64,000 nucleotides of DNA from Lingula anatina (lineage: Eukaryota; Brachiopoda; Lingulata; Lingulida; Lingulidae). The translations under genes were made by a program, and so were the position numbers. The stretch is taken from contig NW_019775458.1 in the NCBI RefSeq assembly GCF_001039355.2, forward strand, positions 1,001,872 through 1,065,871, read 5' to 3'. Below are positions 1 to 14,818 of the stretch, piece after piece (within the stretch, counting starts at the first letter, position 1; the number at the start of each line of letters is the position of its first letter). A model generated the notes under the pieces. That model was not told the origin of the DNA. It worked only from the letters and a program-made list of their open reading frames with translations, and searched no databases.

Positions 1-512
1 TCCTTCTTTCCCCACTCTGTCCTTCCTAAGACAGCGCAGACTACAGTACTCATGCATTCCTCCTGTTCTTTTATTCCTGGCCCTTGGTTTGCTGCAGTCT
101 GTTCGCCGACAAACATCTACAACATAATTATTTCAAATTACTATAATGAGATTGTATCAAATTTGATAAAAGAGGGACCAATATTTTTTTAAAGTAATCT
201 AGGTTATTTATATCAGAATTCAGTATGAATGCTTTTTCAAAAGCTAAATGTTCTTGTCAGTGAAATGTGAACTAATTCGACTGTCAATTTCTCAGTAGTT
301 TTGATGAAAATTCTGCTATTACATGATTAACTAAATTTTTTCCCTACCAATTTCTGCAAGCACCTCAATCCACCCAAAATGACTCAATTGCCACCCAATG
401 TGACTTGATCCCTAATTTTGTCAGGACAGGTCACAAATATCCACAGTAACTACATTAACTATAACAACAACTTTCACATACTGACAACACTGCCTCACAC
501 ACCATAACTTAC

Positions 513-3500
513 CACTAGTGACTGAAGGAGTTTGCCCAGCTTTCCCCTCCCCCTGCTCTTCCTCCTGCTCATCCTCGGACTCCTCAGGGCTGGAGTCAGG
601 CCAGTCAAAGAGTGCAGAGACATTGGTGTGGCGCCCTGAACTGTCCATAACCCAGGGGTTGGGCAGCTCCATGTCTTGAATGGAGTCTAGCAGGGCTTTC
701 TTGGTGTCCTCCTTTATAAGAAGATATATAATATTAAACAGATGGAATTTGTGAGCTGTCCTTTGGTGTGGGTAATAAATGACAAAAGTTGGTCTCAGCA
801 TTTGATTACTATGTGTGTCCCTGTACTTTCATACATATATTTTATCATGACTCCTGTTTAGAAGCCAGCCCCCCCCCCCCAAAAAAAAAAAATTCCCACT
901 TCAACCCAATACCATCCCTGGCCCTTACTTCCACAGTGAATTTATTGATTCCTAAAATTTAACAAATTTCCTGGTGCCATGCTGCCATGTTCAAGTAGAT
1001 CTCATTCTCACTTGTATCCACATCAAAGCTGTATTTCCTTATAGAATTTCCAGCTATGAAAACTGGAGTAAATGGTTTAAAAAAATTTCAGAGATTTGCC
1101 CAGAAACATGTAAGTTGAGATATAATATCATCTGCTGACGTTAAAATCTATTTAGCCAAAATATCAGTGTTTTTGGCAAAGCCCCTTTGAAGAATTGTCA
1201 AAAATTCATTTACCTTTGAACATTTCATCATCATTGCCCCCCTCGTTTTTCTGTATAGGAGACTTGCAGTTCCAGATTGTTTGAATAGCACTCGGCCACA
1301 CCCTTTCCAAGGCAACATAAACACACAAATGCTTAATGGATCTAATAATTACTTACATCTACATCAAAACTGTATTTTTTCCTAGAATTCCCAGGAGACA
1401 GATCAACGGGCACCAAGCCTCGTGCAATGGCGCCTATCAAGTCATGGCGTTTCCGTGTGACCAGCTGAGCCTGACCTATAATCTTGTTCCGTGGTGTACG
1501 TAAGTATGGGCGATTGATCATCTGAGATAAGTTCTCTGTTGCCTCTTCCAGCTCCGTCTGTGGAAAAATGAAAACAGCTCATGTGACATGACTTATATTG
1601 TGTAAATCAATAATTTAGCTGTCCTGTACAAAAATCTTTTTTTTTTTTTGTATGTTAAAACCACAAATGAATCTGAGAGAATTTCAAGTGCAGTAGAACT
1701 AAATAATAAGAACTGAAATTGACATAAAACATCTAACATTCAATTAAATGATTTTTTTATTAAAATGTGTGTGAATATAATAATATAAATATTCAATCAG
1801 TAATCACCTGCATGAATTCAAAGATGGGTTTTCTAATTCCTACTTCTTCTATGTAATAACCATAGACATAAGAACACTTCAGGACGCGCCGTGCCTTGAG
1901 CAATTGGTGGACTGCATCTTCTATAAACTTGGTCTCAATATCTGCAGTTGCTGTAAAATAAAAACGTCAAATTGAAATAGACTGAAATATGCCTGAATGC
2001 ACTTTTTCAAAATTCTGCAGGAATCATACATATAATTGTAGGATTTGTGTGTAAATAAATGTGTATGTGCAAGTGCACTTGCAACTGGGGATTAGATGGG
2101 GGGTTCTAACTAGCATGTACCATAAATAAATGAATTGTGGTGGTCTTACAAGTACTTCAAAACTGAAGGGGGGGTGTATTACCTGGATCGCTGACTGCAT
2201 TGGCAAGTATCAGCATCTTTTCTTTGGCAGTGGTAAGCAATGGTTCCTCCAGCTAAAACAAGAAAGTAAACATTACATCTTGTTGTGTTTAAAGGCTTTT
2301 TAAACTGAATTTGTTTAACACTTGGATTTCATGTTTTGTACCTGGACCATTCATAATTAAACAATTTAGTTCTAAATAACTGATCAGTCAACTAGAAGGA
2401 AATATCGACATCAAATACATTTGAGGTGTTTTATCATTTCTGTGGTCTAAATCTGAAAAGGTAAGTAGCTTTGCAGGATAAATAGTCACAAAAAATGTAA
2501 CACTGGGATATATTAACCACAGACAATATACTTTTAAGGTATATTAATCATAGCAATTCATACAGTTCACAGGTGGATTTGGACTTATAGTGAGTCCTCT
2601 TTTGATCTGTGAGAATCTACCAAGAATAACTTTAGAAAGACACTTATCAATGCCCATTAACAATATATTCTTCCCCCATAGTTTTATCACACTTTCTTTA
2701 AAACATCACACCTATTTCAGACCAAGAGTTTCAGGTATTTTGAACTTTTGGCATGTCTCTCAAGCCTTTGTCACTTACCTTGAAACTATTGTCATGGTTT
2801 TTAAACCTAGTGTAATAGTGGACAAACTTGTGCATTTCTTTGTTAGCCATGTGCTTCTGCTCAGCCTGAAATATAATTTGGTATACATGTATACAAAACA
2901 ATATCCATGCACAGGGGGGTATTATGAATGCTGAAATATACTGAACAAATATAAAACCCAATCTTGAAACGTTTGTCAAAAAAGAATTTTATAAATCGAC
3001 CAGATAAATGTTTTATATGCAGTAGTAATATGCCATGGCATGTGCACTTAACACTTTACACTTTATCACTGATTTTAAGTTTATAAGAAACAAAAATCTA
3101 AACATAACATTAAAGGTGGAAATAAATTTCCTACAAACTTTGCCACGAAGAATAAAACTAAAATGCTTACTGAATAACCAAGGAGACTTTCTATTATACT
3201 TAATTCATAAGCAAGTTTGCTTTCTCTTTTTGTAATGCGGTTAATTTCCTCAGTTAATATATTAATCACTTCCTTACCTCTGTCTTTTGCACTTCTGTCT
3301 GTTCATCAACTTTCTTTGACACATCATATCTATTGCACCTAAAGTACCCCCCAGTAGCAGAACTGTGTTTCTTCCACTGCTCCAGACACACCCAGCAGAA
3401 GTCGTGTTTGCACTGGAAATTGACACAGGTCCTCATTATAATATCAAAATGTAATCTAGTCAAGATTCAAGGCTGTCATCTAAAGCAGCTCATCAACTAC

Positions 3501-6500
3501 AGATTTATAAAGTACACCTGTGCTGTTAATTATAGGATCAGCTAGACCATTCTATATTCAACTGTTGAGAAGTAAAAAAAATCATCAACTCTATCCTTTA
3601 CTTGGCAGGGTGTGTTTCAATAACTAATTCTTAGAATAATAATATTTTTTATATTTCTGGATTTATCAGTGCAACTTACAGAAAACCCCCAGATATCAGT
3701 GTTTTTGGCAAAGCCCCTTAAAAGGATTGTTAAAAATTCATTTACCTTTGAACATTTCATATGATTGCACCCCTCGTTTTTCTGTATAGGAGACTTGCAG
3801 TTGGGACAAGGCTTGGCATTGGTCACCAACCACAGTATATTGGCTGATGTCTCCACTGCTCCACTCGTGTCACATACTGGAAAACAAAACATAAAAAACT
3901 AGGTTGATATTTCACTTTATACTCTCTGAAATGTCCATTGAAATTCCCGACTGGAGACAACATTTGGATCATGTATAATTTGATCACAGGAATTACATCA
4001 CAGAACAAACACAGAATCAATTGCAACAGCAATGAAAAAGGACTGATGGAGATTGATTGGGCATGTGAGCAGGATGGAGAAAACAGCAATTCCAAAAATA
4101 GCAATAGGATGGGCAACAGAAGGAAAAAGACACAGAGAAAGATTGAAAGAAACATAGAAACAATCTGATGAGAAGGAGATGAAATAACAAGGATGGATGA
4201 AGGACAGCTTGAGGGTTATGCAGCAGACAGACAACACTTGAAAGCTATGGCAGATGCCTTAAGTGCCACATCGGCACAAAGAGAATAGTCAGTCAGACAT
4301 AATTTGATCAATAAATAAAATTCTGTTTTTGAGTCTAAGTTCTAGTTTTAAAAACCCTGTCATAATGAAGAGAGAGACTAGAGAATTTCACTAAAAATGG
4401 CAAAATTAGAAATTTGAAATTCAAAAGCAGGTTAAATTATTTTTTGGCTAAATAGATTTTAATGTCAGCAGATGATATTAAATCTCAACTTACATGCTTC
4501 TGGGCAGATCTCTGAAATTTTTTGAAACCATTTACTCCAGTTTTCACAGCTGGCAGGAGCATGAGCTTCACCAAGACAGTCCCTGAAACATAGACAAATT
4601 TTCTGTCAAACCATTTAATTATGGTAGCAATAGCAACCATTATTTAAAACTTGTAATAACCTTGAAAACAGGTTATTTATAATGGTGATGTGATATCACG
4701 TAAATGTTTAAAACAACAAAAACATCACAGGCTTCTCAATATAAATTAGGCTTAAGCTTACTATGAGAAGTTATTACTTACCAACAAAAATAATGGCCAC
4801 TCCCACAATCCACAGATCTGGAGGTGTCCCCAGGAAGTTTACTGGCGATAGACGGCTGAACTGGTGACATGACACCACTAGCGCCATCCATATCTGGTAG
4901 TTTTACTGCTCGGATACAGCCAGGAGACGGACACCACTTGATATTGGGGTTGCTGTCAACAAACGCCTTAAAAAAAAGAATAATGATAATATACAGCAGT
5001 GTGAAATCTGTCTTCAACTGCAACTTACATAGATGAAGGACAGATTATTTGTTATTTATTTAAAGATTTGACTGTTCCACATTCTGGAATTGGTATTTCA
5101 TTACAAGAGTAAATAATAAAGAGTTAAGTTCTTGGTTTAAAAAGTTACATTTTTTTTAACGACTACGCATTTTTTTACCTGTGAGATATGACATTTCAAC
5201 CCTTCATCAAAGATTGCAAGATTGTCATTTCTCACAGGTTAAAAAACATTTAATTTCTGCAATTTCTCTTTTTAACAACCTTTACTTTTTCACAGTTATA
5301 ACTTCGCTTTAATAGAACATACCTGTATGTCAAACTGCAGATATCTCCTGGCCATATCTCTTGAGACAATCTCCTCAATGAGTTCTACAGGTACAAGTTT
5401 GATACAGTCATAAGCAGGGCAGGTAATGTTATGGGCCTCACCCTCTTGGATTTTCACATTTAAATAGCTGTAAAGTCAACAGATGAAAAATAAGAATAGA
5501 TGAATGTGCTTATTCTTCATGAAGACAGCATACATTTTCAATTTGCTTTAAATTTGTAGAAAGGATCAATATTTTATGAATGATTTTAATATTATACCTG
5601 ATGTTGGTAGCATTTTGTGTTGGGAAAAAAAGGTCACTAAGCTAATATACTGAACAAAGGGCTTTTATTTCCAAATTTTAAATCAGAACAAAATGGATGT
5701 ATAAGCCAACAGTAAATATTATAGGAACTGGAAAGGTTCATTTTCTTTAAATAGCACCTAAATATCAGTTTTTTATCTTGATTAAAACTGCATTAATTTC
5801 AGATATTAAGTTTTAATCCTTCAATATTTATCCTTATCTTGGTAGCACTAGAACCCGAAAAACTACTCACCCTTCCCAGCATGCTCGACAAAACCTGTGT
5901 TCACATGACATGGGAACTGCCGTCTCATCACTTGGAATGTAGTTTGCACATATATCACACTGAAAACAATGAGAACAGTAACAGTCATTGGCTTTTATTT
6001 AAGTTTAATTTTAATGAATGATGAAAAAATGGAATGCATTTAAATATAGAAGCAAAAGCTAAGTTTCTTCCTTTGTTTTGATTTATTCTTGTGCTAATAA
6101 TTTTATGATCAGCTTATTTGGTTTGTGTGCTTTGAACATGTAAATATATTAAAATATATAGAAACTTTAAGAAGTGGGTATAAGAGGTTGACCTATTAAC
6201 AAGCAGCTGTCAGCAATATAAACATCCTTGCTGAGCATGCTATTGAACAACAGGAATTTTTTAAACCAAACATTTGAACCATTTAGCTGAACCATATATC
6301 TAGGACACAGGAGTGAATATTTCTTGATTTTTTTTTTTTTAAGTGCAAAACATTTCACATTATCGAATATTTTTAAATATTAAAATTAATTAAACTTAAA
6401 AATTCCAAGCATTACACCAGATCTTTTCAGTTAATACCATTTCCGGGTCTAGTTTTACTTACGAGTATGTCAGATTGTCCGTGGTGACGTGGCGTGACAC

Positions 6501-9316
6501 TTCTGAGAGTGTCTGAGTCCTCAGAGGACTGAGCCATCAGATCCTCAAACACACTGGATGGTGGATTCACCCCGCTCTTCTCACAGCAGACTATAGCATC
6601 CCTCATCCAGGCTTCCAGGAGCATTTCTCTGGACCATTCTGAAATATTATAAAATTGAATGTACGGTAATTAAGTCCAAATTTCAAACACCCCGTTTGTT
6701 CAAATATCAAAAATCAAATAAATGCACTTTGTCACATAAATCCAACTTACTTTCATAATCAAGAATTTTTTTTCATACAAAACAATCTTTTTAGGAAATA
6801 CAAACAAAACAATCTTTTTAGGAAATACAAAAAATCAATTTTGTTCAAATTTAGCAATGAGTACAGTAAAATGGTTACAGATCATTATGAATAATTCATA
6901 TTTACTTCTACTTTGACAATTAGAAGAACTTTGTTTTATAAGTGTGTTTCAATACCCAGTGCCAGATTAATATTCTACAGTAATACTGCATCAAGCTTTC
7001 TCACAAGACCAGAAGTGTTGTGACTGGGATTAAGCGAAATATTTTTTAGTCCTCATCATAGGGATACTATGTGTTAGACATTTTAATAGCACAATTTTTT
7101 TCTTGAATATGTCAATACCTTTCACTTTATTATGAAGATACACCATATCCAATAACATTAAAGAAATTGCAATTAGTGTTTATAATTTTTGAGTCACTCT
7201 CATAATGGAAATATCAACCAGTGAATTTCAATCATAAATGTAATTAAAATTAAAACAGCAAATCAATTAAAAACCTGAAAACAGGTTTGTAGATTGTGGT
7301 ATTTTCAACAGCACTGAAGAAAAGTGTTGAAATTTCAAAGGATTTTTTGCTATGTTAGGTCATAAATGCAATGCATTTTTGTTTGTCAAATTTATACCCA
7401 TTGCTGTGTATCACATGCATATGATGCCAGTACCATACACTTGTATATACAGTGCATAAAAAATGACATAAGTACTCTATGTCAGATATTTAAATTCTTG
7501 ACAAGCTTTGGAACAAATTCTAATAAATTAAAAAAGTAATTCATCTTGGCATTATTGTACTTGACATCTGTATTCATGAATATATTTTCTTTGACTAGAA
7601 AGGTTACCCGGTACATATATCTTCATGGTACACAAATAATTGCTTAACATAGTACATTATCTCCATTTTCAAGTTAACCTCAGAAAATATATGCATGCCG
7701 CAGGTTTCCGTTATCTACAGGTTCATTATCAGGGTCACTGCTTCCTAAGTGGGTGGTCTTTATATTGTAATTCATGGGGAAGCAACTTTTAAAAACAGAC
7801 TGTGACCACTGAGGCTGAGGACAGAAGAATTATTTCTGCCTATTATCCTTCTCTCTTCCCTTATATTCTCCCTCTCTCTCTCTCTCTCCCTCTCTTCACT
7901 TACAAATCTCTATCTCTCCCACCCCCCTTGTCTCCCCCCCAGCTGCCCCTCCCCCTCTTTTCTCATTCTATGATCTCTCTCTCCCCCACCCTTTTTTTCT
8001 CTCTCTCTCTCTCCCTCCCTCCCTTTTGCTGGACTTCATGATATTTTTCCATCTTTCTCTCCCCACTAGTTACCATGGTTTCTGAGCAGGGCCTCAGCAG
8101 TGAACAGTGGCACCCTCAACATATCTGATGTTTCCACCAGCAGTTGATCCTTGGCCTCCTGCAAGTCTTGAGCTTTAAGACCACTGTATTCCTGTAATAG
8201 TAAAAGAAAGAATAGGATACTTAAGGCTTTAATGCTAACAATAAGTTTTCCGGTCAGTCCTTTGTTGTAAAACACTACACAGTATACATTCTGTACATTT
8301 ACGTTCACATCATTAAATAATTTCGTAAATTAAAGCTCAAATTGAAAAATTTCAGAATTACAAGAAAAAGGCATACAAAAATTTCAATATCAGCTGGGCA
8401 ACAGTGAAACCAGTCCCTATAGCTTAAAACAATACTACAGTGACATCAGCAAACATTTTATCAGACATCACACATCAATAGCCAAAAAATAAAATTATCT
8501 ACTAGTTCAAACCCCTCCAGCTCAGTTGGCAATGATAAACTTTGACATCATGATAGCTGTTGCCATGGTGATGAATCGCTATCACTAGAATCTGGCTTAC
8601 CTCCTGTAGGTCAATAGAAACAATGGCAGCATCCTCATTTTCATCCACGGCCATGTCATTCTGAAGTATGCAAAGAAAAAAAAAACACCACTGATATTAA
8701 TTCATGAAGTTACAATGTCACAGATACAGAAATTAAAGCACTGCTTCAGGACTAGACTCAATGATTAAATATGTCCATCTATATAAATAGACATTATGAT
8801 TTGATTCAATTCTCAAAGTTTTTTTTGTGGGGGGGGGAGGAAATTGACATTATGATTTGCTTCAATTCTTAAAGATTTTTTTTGGGGGAAAAGTGGCATG
8901 AACTGCATCAATAAAGTATTCTTTGTAACAGCAATGCCATAAATACTTTCTCTCCCTCTCTCATATCACTCTGTGGTATATTTATATGACATCTTTAATT
9001 TCCCACCAATTTACTATGGTTTCTGAGCAGACATACAACCACAACAATAACATGAAACCTGCTCAGAAGCAAAACCTGAAAAGACAAATTAGATTGAAAC
9101 CCCAATAATGCATTATCTATCTTCTGTAACAGCACAGCCTTGGCTCGACAAAGTGTTGTACTACATGATACAAATATGGTTTACTGAGGTCACGGAAAAA
9201 GATATCAGACAGTTGTGGATGGAATCAATTTGTCTGGGGCCTTTGACATTTACATAATAATACAAATTGAATGATTCACAATAAAAGCTTTTCATTGATC
9301 ATTTAAAGACCAACAG

Positions 9317-9378
<62 letters not shown>

Positions 9379-12300
9379 CAAAGTGTGTTAGAGAAAAAAG
9401 TGAGCAATGAGCAGTGCTAAGCCTTGTTTCAGTGTTGTTATTTATTCCATTATACTGACAAAACTTGGCCAATAGCATGTAAAGCAATATTTCATTATTA
9501 ATGTCTGTGTGTGTCTGTTTAGTGGTGTACTTACAGAGAAAACCATCTTGGACTCCAGGTAGAGGGCTATATCAGAGAAGCCTGCCCTCTCAGCACAGTC
9601 ACAGGGCGTCTCATTATCCACATTCTCTATAAACAGGGGTGCACCATTGTTGACCAAAAACTGAAAAGAAACAGAAGTATCCATAAATGATATGAAACAC
9701 AGAATATTTTAAAATATCAATAAACTTTCAATTCAGGAATGTCAGGCATTAATTCATAATGCTAAAATTTGACAAATTCGGTTATGCAATTATACTGACA
9801 AAAAAGACCAGTTAAGTAGGCATCATTTGTATAATTATGTGAATATGTGAAAATACAAGAAAAAAAGAATAAATAATTTATCTATTGTCATGTATCTGTG
9901 CAGGTGCTTCTGAATCACCTAAAAGGCTTAATAGTACTTGTAAGACCATACACAGTAACACAATTGTAACATTGTGATAAAAAAACTGATTGTGTCATAC
10001 AGAGTATGCCTTTAATAAATGGAGCCAGAAACACAAGCCATGCGTATGTCTCCATAGGGTGTTAATTTGATATAATAATTGCTTTATGATATGGAGAGCC
10101 CTGATAAATATACTTTCAACTACCAACATCTATAGTTTACCTTGAAACTTGTATTGCAATCAAGAACGAAATATTGGCACATCTAATTGCTTTTTATTTA
10201 ATTTATTTAAATTGATCATGTCCTAAGAGTAAATGTTGCAGACAGACATCAGCTTTAATACACTAGTTTAACTCCCACTAATTGAATATCAGAATATCAC
10301 GAGCCTAAATTTTCACATTAAAAAAAAAAAAATTGTACAAATCCCGGAAACAATGACTCCCAGAGCAGATGAAATCGATTAAAAATATTTTTAATGGCAT
10401 GGTGGTGATCTATAGCAATGGGCGTTTCCTGATACATTTGATTTTTTTTTCATGCAAGCTGAAAATGTAAGACTGAAGATAAAACTAGAGGATCAGAGAG
10501 GCGATACCGCCTCCGAATATTGTACCACCAGCTGGAGCAAGCGCATTCGTACAGACCCCCACATACACAAAATAAGGAACACAGCCACCAGTCTTGTGCT
10601 TGACAAGCTGTAAAAATGCAATCAACAAGAATTTTCAAAATATGCAAAAAATNAACGCTGGTGGTACAATTATGCCATAACAGAAAAAAAAAGTCTAAAA
10701 AATATTACTAATACCCATATGAATATATCACATGCACCTAAATTCCATCTGGAATTTTTCCCAAACTACAAAACACCATATAAGTATCAAGTAGACAATC
10801 TCTGAAGGAACTGTCATGTAATCCAGTACCTAACTACACTTAACACACATCACTGCCTTCAAAATTCACTTCAAAGTCTACGCAATGACATATTGTCATG
10901 GCAACTACAAGATTACCGATAGGTTTTCTCCTAGGTACGTATGAAAGTGTCTGATGCAATTCCTGTGAGGCTTTTCAAGAATCTTCCCTCATCCATTCCC
11001 ATCATTACTGCATTGACAGAGAACGAGACACTGTTATGCAATAAAAAGATCTGTAGACATCAGTATTCCATTATTTCTACCATCAAGGAATATTTCTAAA
11101 CAATACCTTGTCATCATACCATATACCAAATTACCTCGGGGCAGTTTAATGAGACCAACTACACAGATAATCATGTAGTTGATTTACTACATCGTGAAAA
11201 ACTCATCTTCTTTATGTAAAATCCAAATTCCTATGTTCTGTCATTTCTACCACAAAGGGAATAGTACTACATTTTCATTGCGCCATAGGTCACAGACCCA
11301 AATAATTGAATAAATTCTTTTGTTTGATAATAATGAACCAAAGTCTGTGTGTTTATACACTCTGCAACACTAACTGCAGGAGTAAATACAAGGCACACAT
11401 GCATGCATGTGTGCTTTCGCATGCATGCATGCGCGTGCACAAGCATACACCACTACATAATTTGCCACATAGTAACACCTTGAACAAGTCTTGTGGAATG
11501 GATTTCTATTTTGGTACACGCACACATACAATTGCATAACTAGTCACATAGTAACACCTTGAACAAGTCTTGTGGAATTGTTTTTCTAATTTGGTACACG
11601 CTCACATACAACTATATAACCTGTCACATAGTATTACCTGAACAAATCTTGTGGAATGGATTTCTATTTTGGTACACGCTCACATACAACTATAGAACCT
11701 GTCACGTAGTATTACCTGAACAAGTCTTGTGGAATAGATTTCTATTTTGGTGCTGGCTGATATTTTATCTAACATCAGCCACAACTCAAATCCTCGCTTA
11801 ACTCAAACAAATTACATATTAAATGAATGTCACCCAGCTGTCTCCTTATTGCATAGTGTGGCCAATAACATGAAGACACTAATAATGCACCATCCCAGCT
11901 CCAACTACTTAAAGATACTCTATACATTGTAAGTTTCCCAGAAAATCTAATTTTCCTTTTCATGAGAAAGAAAAAGCAATTTCCTCCAACTTACAAATTA
12001 GAGCTCAACCTGCCCTGCATTTGGGTTTGGATGTTCTGCAAAATTTATATGTTTAATAATTTATTTAAAAATACCTTTGTTTTAAATGAAGCAGGATTAC
12101 ATAGGATTCGTATAGACCACAATGTCTTTTTGACATTTAAGAAGGAAATCAGTTTATATTTATATTTCAGGGGTTTTGACATTTTTAAAGTCTGAATAAG
12201 GAAAGATAAGTAGCTTTGCAGGATATGTAGCCTTTGAATCATTTTTCAAAGGCATAGAGTATGCACTGAAGGGAATATGATCCTACAAATGTCACCTTTG

Positions 12301-14787
12301 AAATAACACCTGGGTTAAAACATCAGTCTATTTTGAACAAAACACAACCTGCTGTTTCAAACAAAAGGTTTGTGTTAGCTCCCACCCTCCTTGGAAAGAT
12401 GAATACATGATATACAAAAAGAAACAACCAACATAGAGGCGGATCCAGAGATATTTTCTGACAGTCTTACAAATTATTTTTGTTGATCAGTCTTTAATTT
12501 TTTACCATCTTTTGACAAAAAAATTATATACCCGTCAATGTAAACTTGAAAATCTGACCTTCTTCTGGACGACCCAGAAGATGGCCTCAACCCACCCCTG
12601 CAACAATAATCACACAGGATACATACCTCCACACATCTCTTGAGACCAGAGCTGGCAGCATAGTGGAGACCAGTGTTTTTGTCCTGGAATGAGAAATATA
12701 TCAAATAAATAACAAAATCACCACAAATTAGATACTCCTTAAACAGGTTGGCTTACAAAGGCACCACTCAAGTCTAATTTTAGACATAATTTCAATCCTT
12801 AAAACTAAATAAATAAATAAATAAATTTAATCTTGGGTTTCTATCTTCCATCCTCTCTCCCCTCATTCCCCCCCTTACCTCATCCTGTGCCCCCAGCTCC
12901 ACCTTCTCCATTTGTCCATCTTTGAGATCTGCCCCTCGCCACTGCAGCAACATGGCAATACAGTCCACGCGTCTCTGCCGCGCCATAGGCCGAGTCTGAT
13001 TGGGGTTGCCAGGGTTGATGGTGCAAACCAAATGGAGGGCTGACTGGTTCTTACCATTCTTTTTGTTAGGATTGCCTTGTAGGTCATGTAGGAATATCCT
13101 TGAAAGATTAAAAAAATCATTTAAAATTGCTGTTGATCATTTATTTATTAATGTTATAAGATCAATTTTGAGCTGGTTGATTTTGAAATTCTAATTTAGA
13201 CAGTTATAAAATCTGAAACATCCCTGTCTAAATTTGAATACCAAATATATGAATACATGGAAAGTTTCTAAATGTCATTTTAAAAAATTACATAAGTTGT
13301 GCAAAAATATATGATATTATTTAAGACTTAGACGAACTTGTACATTGTTAATTAAGAAAATCAATATAAATTTTAAAACATATTACCCAACTAAATACAA
13401 CATCCATTTGCAGGAATTAATTTATACTAATCGAGGTATAAATGATGAAGTAACACAGGTATGTGACAGTTGACTTACTTGGGTCTTGAGTAAAAAAAAT
13501 TCATTTTGTCCAAGCTTAGGTGCATTACATGCCAAAGCACGTCTTAAGCCAGCAATTTGAAAGGGAGAGGGTGTTCTTTTTTACCTCTAGTTGAACAAAA
13601 TTTCTTAAAACCTAAATTAAGTTTTGAATCAAAGCAAGTGGTTCTTTCTAAACCCCCCCCCCAAACTCCCCTATGGACCTGCAAAGGCACCAACCAGTAA
13701 GAAAAAATCATGTTGCCATAACAATGTGTCATATCAAACGATGCTCGCTGCCATCAATAATTCATCACACGGGAATCAGCACTCCTTGTGCATTCAGCAC
13801 ACAAAATAAATGACAGATTATCTCAATCCTTGTTTTCTATCAGTTGTCAGTAATTTATAAGGAATAAACAAATCCTAAATCAGAGTTGACTGTGGATTTA
13901 TACATATCTTGTCTCCTTGTATTTTATTTTTTAAATGAAAACTAATTCGAGCAGTCTATGTTGATTGTTTGATCACATGCTTCGGACAACCTCTCGTGTA
14001 ATAAACTGTTAAATGCAGTTCATGGATTTTTGTGTACGTTTTTAATGAAAACTGAGCGCAACCAGTTAAATTAATGTCAATTGTCAAAATGCATTTTGAC
14101 AAGATCAATGCCAGCCAGTTACATAAAATGTAAAGTGATCAGGCAAAAACTATTATAGGCAAGCATGGTAGTATATAATAATACAAAATCTTCATCTTAG
14201 ATTATTAACAGACAGCTTTTGTGAGACGTAATTCTGTTCTAAATAGTTCTCTAAATAGCCTGATGGTCCAGAAACAAGGTTTTCCCATAAAGTACGCTTG
14301 CAATAATCATGTTTCATTTTGCCATTATTTGGGATGACTGAAACAAGCATTTCTCAATCTAAGCAAATTCTAGCTATATCGAGCTACGCTATATTTGCGT
14401 AGTATCTATTATATGTCACATCCATGCACTGCCGTTTTGTCACTTCGACTAGCTTACGACTCTTATGTTCTCAACGGAGTCAGCATTTTTTTTTTTTTTG
14501 GTTATTTCACCCTTTTCAATGTCAACTAGACTTGATGTGAGCAGATATGTGAGAATCTATATACCTGCAGAATAATCACTGGCCTTAATGAGTTGTTTCA
14601 ATGGTAATTTCATAAGAACTGAGCCCTTGAATTCTAGGGTCGTTATGAAATTTATTAGCAAATTAATTCAATATTAAACANACAATAAATAACAAAATCA
14701 CCATGAATCAGATACTCCTTAAACAGGTTGGCTGACAAAGGCACCACTTATGTACTCAAATCTAATTTTAGAGATAATTTCAAACCT

Positions 14788-14818
<31 letters not shown>

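Larger units (their letters stand above)
9661..12626. other. Long ANKIB1 intron between exons 4 and 3
   Basis: No exon-like open frame with splice sites was found here. It holds the N at 10653, an 80-bp minisatellite at 11461-11752, and a TAAGTAGCTTTGCAGGATA segment near 12205 that recurs near 2462. The rest is AT-rich unique-looking sequence. Confidence 0.6.

Noticed and set aside
1-110. Next ANKIB1 exon at the left edge
   Set aside because: Minus-strand frames are open here and AG sites exist, but the pyrimidine tract is poor and similarity is unclear. Not strong enough to annotate.
7802-8041. Plus-strand Ser/Leu/Pro-rich open frame
   Set aside because: It is a translation of a CT-rich tract with no start context, splice sites or family similarity.
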